Part shown: positions 45,221-53,900 of the stretch, piece by piece
How positions within the stretch are numbered: the first letter of the stretch is position 1
How the letters are laid out: every line of letters begins with the position of its first letter
NCBI GenBank assembly: GCA_018222865.1
Contig: JAAEZM010000001.1
Coordinates: 353,747 to 417,746 of the forward strand
Source of the DNA: Alphaproteobacteria bacterium
Lineage (GTDB): Bacteria; Pseudomonadota; Alphaproteobacteria; Caulobacterales; Maricaulaceae
Direction of reading: 5' to 3'
DNA length: 64,000 bases
Notes under the pieces: generated by a model
Told to the model about the DNA's origin: nothing
Database searches by the model: none
Seen by the model: only the letters and a program-made list of their open reading frames with translations
Program-made: the position numbers and the translations under genes

Positions 45221-45873
45221 TCCTGTTCTCCGATACTCACGCGCATTTTGTCCATCGCGAGCCTTATTCGCGACTTCACTGTCCCAAGCGGCAATCCCAG
45301 GCGGTCAGCGATTTCCCGGTGGGAAAGACCTTCCTGAAATGCCAAATTCAATACGTAACGTTGCTCTTCCGGCAAGCTTGACAAGGCTTGAACCACAGAA
45401 TCTGCATCCTCTGACCTTTCGACCAGGGAATCCTGGGTCGGTACGTCATTCAGATGAAAATGCGGATCCTGCTCATCAATCTGCTGGGCCCGGGAAGATC
45501 GACGGAAATCATCAATCTGTTGATTTCGCGCGATCGTGTAGATCCAGGTGGACGGAGCCGCCTTGCGGGGATCATAGCTGGCTGCACGGCGCCACAAGGA
45601 CACCATGACTTCCTGCGTAAGATCATCCGCATGAGACTGCGCCAAGCCACGCTTGGCGTAGTAAGCCCGGATGCGTGGCGCGAAATACTCGAATAAAGAC
45701 TTGAACGCGGAGCGATCCTGCGATCGACCCACGCGCTCGATCAGCTGCACGAGCTTGGCTCGCGCGCTGCCGATTTCAGCCTCTATCACCACTTTCGACG
45801 CCAATCGCTCCCGGACCGGGTCCCGCCGCCTGTCCCTTACGGGCGCGCTATCTGATCGTAGAGCAACAAACAT
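45217..45873 (-). CDS. rpoE: ECF sigma factor of the RpoE/ChrR type
   Basis: 218 residues from the ATG at 45873. Region 2 is clear (FEYFAPRIRAYYAKRGLAQSHADDLTQEVM; STWIYTIARNQQIDDFRR), as is region 4 (LPEEQRYVLNLAFQEGLSHREIADRLGLPLGTVKSRI). It directs transcription of oxidative-stress genes when released from ChrR. The start is uncertain: the promoter in front places the message start only a few bases before this ATG, so translation is either leaderless or begins at a TTG at 45804 or GTG at 45792, which would give the more usual 190-residue length. The operon is divergent from the FAD oxidoreductase gene and likely autoregulated. Confidence 0.94.
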   Translation of the reverse strand: MFVALRSDSAPVRDRRRDPVRERLASKVVIEAEIGSARAKLVQLIERVGRSQDRSAFKSLFEYFAPRIRAYYAKRGLAQSHADDLTQEVMVSLWRRAASYDPRKAAPSTWIYTIARNQQIDDFRRSSRAQQIDEQDPHFHLNDVPTQDSLVERSEDADSVVQALSSLPEEQRYVLNLAFQEGLSHREIADRLGLPLGTVKSRIRLAMDKMRVSIGEQE

Positions 45874-45882
45874 GCGAACTTC

Positions 45883-45908
45883 TACGATGCGCGCGCGCAA
45901 TTGGATCA
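45883..45908 (-). promoter_or_regulatory. RpoE-type promoter for rpoE-chrR
   Basis: On the minus strand, TGATCC (45908-45903), sixteen bases, then CGTAGA (45886-45881). The -35 element TGATCC is that known for the Rhodobacter RpoE/ChrR family. The same two elements with the same spacing occur on the plus strand 14 bases away. It would make the sigma operon autoregulated. Confidence 0.8.
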
Positions 45909-45921
45909 ATCACCCGTAAAC

Positions 45922-45947
45922 TGATCCGCTTTTCCAAACCGGGCGTA
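45922..45947 (+). promoter_or_regulatory. RpoE-type promoter for the FAD oxidoreductase-DUF1365-cfa operon
   Basis: TGATCC at 45922-45927, sixteen bases, CGTAGA at 45944-45949, followed by about 37 bases of leader to the ATG at 45987 with GAGAGG upstream. It is a copy of the divergent promoter of the sigma gene in sequence and spacing, which ties the three downstream genes to the same sigma factor. Confidence 0.8.
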
Positions 45948-45986
45948 GACCTCACGGTAGCAAAAATCAATGCTTCGAGAGGTCGC

Positions 45987-47342
45987 ATGCAAAATGGTTC
46001 CCCCGCTCGCGTCGCGGTAATTGGCTCAGGTATTTCCGGGCTTTCCGCCAGCTGGCTCTTATCGAAGCGCTTCGATGTCACCCTGTTTGAAGCCGATGAC
46101 CGCCTCGGTGGACATGCAAATACCCGCCGGGTGGTTCTTGGCGATGAAACCGTCGATGTCGATACCGGCTTCATCGTCTACAATCCGCTGAACTATCCCA
46201 ACTTTACCGCATTACTCGATTTGCTGGACGTCGAAAGCGCCCCGAGTGACATGTCATTCGCCGCCTCCATTGATGATGGCGGGTTCGAGTATTCCTCTCA
46301 CGCTCACGGCCTTTTTGCACAGAAGCGCAATTTTCTGCGTCCGCGCATGTGGTCGATGCTGTCGGATCTCATGCGTCTGTATTCCGACGCCTCGAAGCGA
46401 GACATAGAGGCCGAGCACCGCTCGCTCGATACCTTCCTCATTGAAGAGGGGTATTCCGACGCCTTCCGCAATGATCACATTCTTCCGATGTGTGCCGCGA
46501 TTTGGTCCTCGCCAGCGACCACAATGAAGCAATACCCGGCGCGCACGTTTTTCCGTTTTTTCCGCAATCACGGCTTGTTCAAGCTGACCAACCGGCCCGG
46601 CTGGCGCACCGTCAAAGGCGGAAGCCGCAATTATGTTGAAGCACTGTCAGCGGCGATTGAGGGTGAGATCCGCCTCAATACACGTATTTCCGGCGTCCAG
46701 CGAACCGACCTTGGGCCTTGTATAACGTTTGAGGGGGGCCGGTCTGAGCGCTTCGATCACGTTGTCTTTGCGTGCCACAGCGATCAGGCGCTCAACCTGC
46801 TGCAGGATGCAGATGCTGATGAGGCAAGCCGCCTTGGCGCTATCCGCTATCAGGACAATACCGCCGTCTTGCATACAGACACCAATCTCATGCCCCAGCG
46901 CAAACAGGCCTGGGCGAGCTGGAATTATATGCAAAAGCGTGATGGCGCAGGCCAAAGCGCGATCAGCCTGACCTATTGGATGAACACCCTTCAGCCCTTG
47001 TCGACCGAGACACCGGTCCTGGTGACGCTAAACCCGGAGACCGAGCCCGACCCCGCGCAAGTCCTCGAAGTGGAAACTTACGCTCACCCGGTCTTTGATG
47101 AGGCCGCAGTCCAGGCGCAAACCCGCATGCCTGACATTCAGGGCCGGGGCGGTATTTGGTATGCTGGCGCCTGGATGGGATCGGGTTTCCACGAGGATGG
47201 GCTTCAAGCTGGCCTGGCGGTAGCCGAGGCGATCGGCGCACCTATCCGCCCATGGGGCTTGGTGGGGTGTACCTCTCGCATTGCCTGGCCCGACCACTTG
47301 CAGCGGCGTGACTTGGCCGCGGCGAGCGTGGCAGCGGAATGA
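45987..47342 (+). CDS. FAD-dependent amine-oxidase-like protein of the RpoE regulon
   Basis: 451 residues. N-terminal FAD fold VAVIGSGISGLSASWLL, with FEADDRLGGHANT. The rest is typical of the NAD/FAD-binding oxidoreductases that sit beside DUF1365 and cyclopropane synthase genes (VDTGFIVYNPLNYPNF; RPGWRTVKGGSRNYVEAL). The Rhodobacter counterpart belongs to the singlet-oxygen RpoE regulon; its substrate is not established and a role in modifying unsaturated membrane lipids, such as furan fatty acid formation, has been proposed for this gene set. It overlaps the DUF1365 gene by four bases. Confidence 0.92.
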   Translation: MQNGSPARVAVIGSGISGLSASWLLSKRFDVTLFEADDRLGGHANTRRVVLGDETVDVDTGFIVYNPLNYPNFTALLDLLDVESAPSDMSFAASIDDGGFEYSSHAHGLFAQKRNFLRPRMWSMLSDLMRLYSDASKRDIEAEHRSLDTFLIEEGYSDAFRNDHILPMCAAIWSSPATTMKQYPARTFFRFFRNHGLFKLTNRPGWRTVKGGSRNYVEALSAAIEGEIRLNTRISGVQRTDLGPCITFEGGRSERFDHVVFACHSDQALNLLQDADADEASRLGAIRYQDNTAVLHTDTNLMPQRKQAWASWNYMQKRDGAGQSAISLTYWMNTLQPLSTETPVLVTLNPETEPDPAQVLEVETYAHPVFDEAAVQAQTRMPDIQGRGGIWYAGAWMGSGFHEDGLQAGLAVAEAIGAPIRPWGLVGCTSRIAWPDHLQRRDLAAASVAAE

Positions 47343-48076
47343 CCCCGCTACCAACATCCTTGCTGGACGGGCAAGTGGGCCATACGCGCTTCACTCCGCG
47401 ACATCACAGCCTGCGCTACCCTCTGCTCTCCGTCTTGCTTGATATCGATGGTGAGCACGACGCGGCCCAGGCGCAGACCGGCTGGAGCGCGCACGACCAT
47501 GGCGATGGCGTGGATCTGCGCTCCTGGGTGACCAAACAGCTCCAACATGCCGATGTCGATGTGAGCTTAGGACGTATTCAGGTTCTCACATCACCGCGAC
47601 AATTCGGTTTGGTCTTCAACCCGCTCTCGGTCTTCTTTGCCCACGATAGCGACGGGGTGCTGCGGGGGATTGTCTTCGAAGTCAGCAATTTTCACGCGGG
47701 ACGAGGCATTTATGCCTTCGCGGTAAAGGATCCTGACGCGACAGTTCTACGCTTTGATTGCCGCAAGGACTTTTTCGTTTCACCGTTCAATCCTGTGGAA
47801 GGTCACTACACCTTCAAACTGGAACGCGATGAGACGCGCTACCGGATTGGCATCAGCTATGAACGCGATGGCGAGCGGGTAATGACCGCAGTGCATTCCG
47901 CGCAAATCGAGACCTTCAGCCGCGCTCTCAATCGCCGCCGGCAGATCGCCCTGGCCCTGAACACGCCCGTGACTGTTGCCGCCATTCTTTTTGAAGCCCT
48001 CAAACTTCGTCTAAAAGGCCTGAAGCTCAATGCGCCGAGACGTGGTACAGTCGATACACAACCTTGGAGGTCCTGA
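47339..48076 (+). CDS. DUF1365 family protein
   Basis: 245 residues. The family pattern is visible: GQVGHTRFTPRHHSLRYPL at the N terminus, RIQVLTSPRQFGLVFNPLSVFF in the middle and KDFFVSPFNPVEGHYTF further on. The molecular function of DUF1365 is not known; it is nearly always found between an FAD oxidoreductase and a cyclopropane-fatty-acyl synthase, as here, and is part of the RpoE regulon in Rhodobacter. Its stop shares one base with the cfa start codon. Confidence 0.93.
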   Translation: MTPLPTSLLDGQVGHTRFTPRHHSLRYPLLSVLLDIDGEHDAAQAQTGWSAHDHGDGVDLRSWVTKQLQHADVDVSLGRIQVLTSPRQFGLVFNPLSVFFAHDSDGVLRGIVFEVSNFHAGRGIYAFAVKDPDATVLRFDCRKDFFVSPFNPVEGHYTFKLERDETRYRIGISYERDGERVMTAVHSAQIETFSRALNRRRQIALALNTPVTVAAILFEALKLRLKGLKLNAPRRGTVDTQPWRS

Positions 48077-49314
48077 TGGATATCTCATCGTCGAATACGC
48101 GTCCTCAACGACCGAGCGGCGGCGGGAGCTGGATAGACCGCTTCGTCGCGCGCCGTATGCAACATGCTCTGCGCAATGCAACCAACATCGCGCTTCGCGT
48201 GCGCCTGCCAAGCGGGTTCAGCTTTCGCTGTGGCTCCCCGGCTGCAACCGAGGAACTGGACTGGCACATGCAAAGCTGGAACGCCGTCTGGCGGAGTTTC
48301 AGCTCCGGCGCCTTGGGTTTCGCAGAGGGCTATATCAATCACGAATGGGATAGTGAGAACCTGCAGGCCTTGATGAGCCGACTGGCTGTCGAGCTTGATG
48401 GGATAAACGCTGCGCAGGCGAAGACCGGTCCCAGCCGATTAATCGGGCGCTGGCGCCACAAGCGCAATGCCAACTCCAAATCCGGCAGCAAGCGAAACAT
48501 CGCTTTCCACTATGATCTGGGAAATGAGTTCTACCGCTTCTGGCTCGACCAGAGCATGACCTATTCCTCGGCAATCTTCGAAGACTTGAGCGAACCGCTC
48601 GCAGAGGCTCAAACCCGCAAGTATCGGCGGATCTGTGATGCCCTTGACCTTCAGCCTGGTCAGCGGGTGCTGGAGATTGGCTGCGGCTGGGGTGGCTTCG
48701 CAGAAGTCGCGGCGCGCGATTATGGTTGTCATGTGACGGGACTAACGCTGTCTCAGGAACAGCTGGACTTCGCGCGAGCCCGGATGGAGGCAGCTGGGCT
48801 GAGCGATCAGACTGATCTGCGCTTCCAGGATTATCGCGATGTTCGCGGCGAGTTCGATGCCATTGCCTCCATCGAGATGTTTGAGGCGGTGGGAGAAGAA
48901 CACTGGGACACCTATTTCAAACAGGTCGATGCCCTTCTCAAGCCGGGCGCCAAGGCAGCCCTGCAAATCATCACCATCCGCGATGCCGACTTTGAGAGCT
49001 ATCGCAATTCGGTCGACTTCATCCAAAAATACGTCTTCCCGGGCGGGATGCTCCCCACCAATGATCGCGTTGACCAACTGGCCAGCGAGGCGGGCTTGGA
49101 GCCCGTCGATCGAGCCTTGTTTGGCAGGAGTTATGCCGAGACCCTGCGGCGCTGGCATGTAGACTTCCTGAAGCATTGGGATGACATCCGCCCGCTCGGC
49201 TTCGATGATCGTTTCTATCGGATCTGGCGCTATTATCTGGCTTATTGTGAAGCGGGCTTTGATGCCGGACGGATCGATGTTGGCCAGTTCACCTACAGAA
49301 AGCCCACACTTTAA
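48076..49314 (+). CDS. cfa: Cyclopropane-fatty-acyl-phospholipid synthase family methyltransferase
   Basis: 412 residues from the ATG at 48076, preceded by GGAGG at five bases; a TTG four codons earlier is less likely. The SAM-dependent methyltransferase has motif I LEIGCGWGGFAEVAARDYG near residue 200, the lipid-binding segment IAFHYDLGNEFYRFWLD, QSMTYSSAIFE, and the C-terminal VFPGGMLPTN and WHVDFLKHWDDIRPLGF. It transfers a methyl group to the double bond of phospholipid acyl chains at the membrane, giving cyclopropane or, in some relatives, methylated products. Third gene of the RpoE-dependent operon. Confidence 0.95.
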   Translation: MDISSSNTRPQRPSGGGSWIDRFVARRMQHALRNATNIALRVRLPSGFSFRCGSPAATEELDWHMQSWNAVWRSFSSGALGFAEGYINHEWDSENLQALMSRLAVELDGINAAQAKTGPSRLIGRWRHKRNANSKSGSKRNIAFHYDLGNEFYRFWLDQSMTYSSAIFEDLSEPLAEAQTRKYRRICDALDLQPGQRVLEIGCGWGGFAEVAARDYGCHVTGLTLSQEQLDFARARMEAAGLSDQTDLRFQDYRDVRGEFDAIASIEMFEAVGEEHWDTYFKQVDALLKPGAKAALQIITIRDADFESYRNSVDFIQKYVFPGGMLPTNDRVDQLASEAGLEPVDRALFGRSYAETLRRWHVDFLKHWDDIRPLGFDDRFYRIWRYYLAYCEAGFDAGRIDVGQFTYRKPTL

Positions 49315-49372
49315 AACGCGACAAATTGTTGCTGCGCGCTTGCGGCACATCCAGGCGCCAATAGGAATGCGC

Positions 49373-49400
49373 TAGTCCTTCGAAAACATTCGAAGGACTA
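49373..49400 (+). promoter_or_regulatory. Perfect hairpin covering the hemN ribosome binding site
   Basis: Twelve-base arms TAGTCCTTCGAA and TTCGAAGGACTA around an AACA loop, ending four bases before the hemN GTG. The right arm contains AAGGA, the only plausible Shine-Dalgarno sequence, so folding would block initiation. It could equally be a DNA operator. It has no T run and so is not an intrinsic terminator for cfa. Confidence 0.7.
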
Positions 49401-49404
49401 AGAC

Positions 49405-50757
49405 GTGCTGACCCGAGCAAAATCCAACGACCTGATCGCGCCGAAATTCTTGCCACAATATGCGCAGGAAGCCGTACCGCGTTACACGTCTTATCCGCCA
49501 GCCACCGGGTTTCGTGATGATCTGACGGAGGAGGATTGGGCGCGCTGGATGAAAAACAGCTGCGCAGCCCCTAAGGTTTCGCTCTATCTGCACATCCCGT
49601 TTTGCAAATCCATGTGTTGGTATTGCGGCTGCAATACAACAATCCCGAACCGGCGAGATCGTATCGAGCGATATCTCAAAGCCCTTCATCAAGAGCTGCA
49701 GGATCGCGCTGCTGAACTGCCGGCCGATCACGTCGTCGAGCACGTACATTTCGGCGGCGGCTCCCCAGACATGCTCACACCGCAGGAGGCGCGCAGCCTG
49801 CTCCTGGCCATACACCAACACCTGAACCTCTCAACAAATGCAGAGATCGCTTTCGAGCTGGACCCCAGAGGTGTCACGCAAGAACTGGCGGACGCGCTCG
49901 TTGAAGGCGGATGCAATCGGGTCAGCCTGGGGGTGCAGGATATTTCCCCGGACGTTCAGAAGCTCATTCATCGCGTTCAGCCCCTCAGCCAGGTCGAAGC
50001 TGCGATCGACATATTACGCACGGCCGGCATATCCGCGGTAAATCTGGACATCATGTATGGCTTGCCAGCGCAGACGATTGAACGCGTCCAGGAAACGGCG
50101 AAAGCCGTCGCAGACCTGAATGCCGATCGCGTTGCCGTTTTTGGCTACGCACATGTTCCCTGGTTCAAGAAGCATCAAAAAGCTATCCCGGAAGACCAGC
50201 TGCCCGGTCCCGAAGCGCGGTTCGCACAAATGCTGGCCGCAGCCTCCACGCTCACTCAATCTGGATATTCCGCGATCGGTTTCGACCATTTTGCTCGCCC
50301 TGATGATGCCATGTCGCAGGCCGTGAAAGAGGGTCGGCTGCGGCGCAACTTCCAGGGCTTCACGGATGATGATTATGATATCCTGCTCGGTCTCGGCGCC
50401 TCTGCGATAAGCGAAACGGCTCAGGGCTATGCGCAAAACCAACCGGACCCGGCCCGGTATGGCGAGGCTATTCGGGAACGTGGCTCCGCCATGTGCCGCG
50501 GCCTTGAGCGCACACCTAAGGACAGAGCTATCGCGGCCCGTATCGAGACGCTCATGTGCCGCGATGAAATAGAGCTCGCGGAACTCTCGAAAGCGGAACG
50601 TGCAGCGCTCGCGCCTTTCGCAAGAGAAGGTTTGATCGAAGTCTTCGATGATCGTCTCTATGTCACCAAGGCTGGGCGCCCCTATACACGCAATATCGCT
50701 GCACGCCTGGATCCGCGCTTTGCGGAGACCGAAGGCCGACATAGCCGCGCCGTGTAG
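49405..50757 (+). CDS. hemN: Oxygen-independent coproporphyrinogen III oxidase
   Basis: 450 residues from a GTG. Radical-SAM cluster motif C-x3-C-x2-C in LHIPFCKSMCWYCGCNT near residue 65, with HemN-specific PRYTSYPPATGF upstream and VEHVHFGGGSPDML downstream. The later GFDHFARPDD, RNFQGFTDD and the C-terminal HemN domain (RPYTRNIAARLDPRF) are present. It decarboxylates coproporphyrinogen III to protoporphyrinogen IX in heme and bacteriochlorophyll synthesis without oxygen, using two SAM. The presence of the extra CxGCNT cysteine marks true HemN rather than HemW. It follows cfa after 90 bases and is likely controlled separately. Confidence 0.96.
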   Translation: MLTRAKSNDLIAPKFLPQYAQEAVPRYTSYPPATGFRDDLTEEDWARWMKNSCAAPKVSLYLHIPFCKSMCWYCGCNTTIPNRRDRIERYLKALHQELQDRAAELPADHVVEHVHFGGGSPDMLTPQEARSLLLAIHQHLNLSTNAEIAFELDPRGVTQELADALVEGGCNRVSLGVQDISPDVQKLIHRVQPLSQVEAAIDILRTAGISAVNLDIMYGLPAQTIERVQETAKAVADLNADRVAVFGYAHVPWFKKHQKAIPEDQLPGPEARFAQMLAAASTLTQSGYSAIGFDHFARPDDAMSQAVKEGRLRRNFQGFTDDDYDILLGLGASAISETAQGYAQNQPDPARYGEAIRERGSAMCRGLERTPKDRAIAARIETLMCRDEIELAELSKAERAALAPFAREGLIEVFDDRLYVTKAGRPYTRNIAARLDPRFAETEGRHSRAV

Positions 50758-50975
50758 ACCGTTAACGAATATATTCCCCAGCTTCCCATTGATCTTCTTA
50801 GGAAACTTCCTGAGCTCAACCCTCAAGGGATGCGCGCACCACCGATTCTTCTTGACCTACACCCGCCAGTAATATCCCATTAATGATGGGAAAACGTGCC
50901 TTGGCCAAAGATTTTCTTGGCTTAGACGTGCGTGAATAAACGACCCGGACTGATCATCTGGGTGTGGGGGAAAAA
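50758..50975. other. Intergenic region upstream of the giant autotransporter
   Basis: 218 bases without a gene. It includes GTTAAC and TATATT near 50760-50775, a small inverted repeat AGGAA-AC-TTCCT, TCCCAT-TAATG-ATGGGA at 50875-50891 and a run of G (GTGGGGG) that serves as ribosome binding site for the ATG at 50976. The autotransporter promoter must be here; no element is clear enough to name. Confidence 0.4.
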
Positions 50976-53900
50976 ATGGGTTCCAAGTCCAACCGCCGTA
51001 ATGGCGCTTCAGCCAATGAAGCGCGCGCGTCTTTGTCCGGCTCGCGTATCAAATCCGCCCTCTATCGCGACACGGCCCTGAAACGCCTCCAGCCCATCGC
51101 CGCGGCGACACTTCTCTCGGGCATGCTCCTGGCGACCAGCCCGGCAGAGGCCTTGAATGTTGGCGACACGCTTACCCACCCGACAACGGGCGCGACGCTT
51201 ACCGTTTTGGAAGTGCTTTCCAATGGCGTCATCACCAACGGCAATCTCTTCATTCTGACGACCACGACTGTGGGCGCGACGTTTACCGACCCTGACGACC
51301 CCAATGCGACCGTCGAAATCGCGTCTGTCACAACGAATTCCACGACCTCTGAGATCGAGAGCGTCACCTTCACCGATGGTCGCGTCTTCAACGTTGTCAC
51401 CACGCTGAGCGCTGGCGCATCCGCGCCCGCAGGCGGCACGATTACGCTGCCGAGCGCGGCAGGTGATGCGAATGTATTTACGGATATTCGCCGCGGAAAT
51501 GGTGGCTCTGGCGGTCGCGATGGCGCCCTGTTTGTGTCGGCAAGGTCCGGCGGCGATGGTGCGACTGGTCCGAGCTTCACGACCACAGTCGCAGCCAGCA
51601 ATGGCGACATCACAACGGTCAGCGCCAATCTGCCGGGCATAATTGCAGCCTCCATTGGCGGTAATGGTGGCAATGGTGGTGATGGCTATCTTGGTGCCTC
51701 CGGCGCCAGCGGCGGCCGAGGCGGTGCAGGCGGCAATGTCACCCTCACCTCCAATGTCGGCTCGATCTCAACAACAGGCGACGGGTCTCATGGCGTTGTC
51801 GCCCAAAGCCGCTCGGGCATCGGTGGCCGGGGCGGTTCAGGCTTCCTATTCTCTTCCGGTGGTTCTGGCGGCGCTGGCAATGATGGCGGCAATGCCACCG
51901 TCAATAATTATTCCACCATCACAACCCGCGGCGTCGGCGCTCATGGCGTGCTGGCTCAGTCACTCGGCGGCGGCGCCGGTTCCGGCGGTTCAAGCTATGG
52001 CATTTTCGGCAATGGCGGCGACGGCAATAATGGCGGCAATGGCGGCACGGCGATTGCCTATAACTACGCTTCTGTGACCACGCTGGGTAATGCATCCCAT
52101 GGTGTCGCAGCATTTTCGACCGGCGGTATCGGCGGGGATGCCGGCAATGCTGGCGGCCTTATCACCTTCACGTCCGACGGCGCATCCGGCGGCAATGGCG
52201 GCACAGCCCGGGTCTATAACGAGAATGGCGGCAATGTCCGGACCGAAGGCGACGCCGCCTTTGGCCTTTTTGCCCAGTCTATTGGTGGTGGCGGCGGGTC
52301 CGGCGGCACCTCGATCGGCCTCGTTTCTCTGGGGTCCGGCGGCGGTACAGGCGGCGATGGCGGCAGTGCTTACGTTTATGCGCGTTCAGGGTCTTCCGTT
52401 GTAACGGTCGGTGAGTCCTCGCACGCGATCATGTCGCAATCCATCGGTGGCGGTGGCGGTAATGGCGGCGTCAGCGGCGGCCTTGTCGCTATCGGCTCAC
52501 GCGGTACATCCGGCGGCACAGGCGGCAGTGCCTTTGCTGAATCTGCCGGCACGACCGAAACCTATGGCAACAACGCGCGCGGCATGTTCGTTCAGTCCAT
52601 CGGTGGCGGTGGCGGTAACGCCCTGGGCGCTGGCGGCCTGGTTGCCCTGGGCGGTTCAGGCGGCAATGGCGGCAGCTCCGGCCGTGTTGACGTTTATCAA
52701 CTCAGCGGCGGCTCGATTTACACAGAAGGCGTCGGCTCCGACGGTATCTTTGCCCAGTCCATTGGTGGCGGTGGCGGCGCTGGCTCCTCCACGGGCGGTG
52801 TTTTCGCACTGGGCGGCTCAGGTTCTGGGGGCGGCAATGGCGGGATCGTCTACGTCTCCAATGCTGGCAGCATCATCACGCTTGGAAATTACGCCCGCGG
52901 CATCTTCGCACAATCTGTCGGCGGTGGCGGCGGCTCCGGCGGTGATGGTGGCGGCCTCGCGGCGATCGGTGGCTCGGGCGGCACAGCCAGCGCGGCAAGC
53001 ACAGTCACAGTCATAAACACTGGCACGATCACGACCGGCGGCAATCTCGCCAGCGCAATTCAGGCACAATCCATTGGCGGCGGCGGCGGCGATGGCGGCT
53101 CGACCGGCGGCGTCTTCCTCACCATTGGTGGCGCTGGCGGTGGCGGCGGAATTTCCGATACGGTTCGGGTGGATAACTCTTTCGACCTCAGCACCGGCGG
53201 CAGTGACAGTCACGGTATTTTCGCGCAATCCGTTGGCGGTGGCGGTGGTAGCGGTGGCTCAACCGTTTCGGTTTCCGCCTTTGCCGGTGTGGCAATTGGT
53301 GGCTCCGGCGGCGCTGGCGGTAATGGCGGCGAAGTTGACCTGAATTTCTCCGATCGCTCTGTCACGGTGAACGGCACCACAACAGCCGTAACCCCCTCCA
53401 TCACAACTGTCGGCGACCGTTCGCGCGGGATCTATGCGCAATCCGTCGGTGGCGGTGGCGGTAATGGCGGCTTCGCGGTTCAAGTCTCCGGCGGCTATGG
53501 CGTCAGCGCATCCGTCGCCATTGGCGGCTCCGGCGGCAATGGCGGCCTGGGCGGAACTGTCAATATCGACGGCAATACGGTCATTTCCACCTTCGGCGAT
53601 TATTCTGAAGGCATCTTCGCGCAGTCCGTTGGCGGCGGCGGCGGTAATGGCGGTTTCGCAACCTCCTTCTCCTTCGCGGTCGGTGAGACAGCAGCAGCGG
53701 CCTTCTCTGTCGCTGTTGGCGGCTCGGGCGGCGATGGCGGCCAGGGCGGTACGGTCAATATGAATTCCGGCGGCGCGATCCGCACGGAAGGCAATTTCTC
53801 CACCGGCCTTGTCGCCCAATCTGTTGGCGGCGGCGGTGGTAATGGCGGCTTCACCGTCTCCATCGCAGCAGCAGCTGGGGGCGGTATTGGCGCCTCTGTC

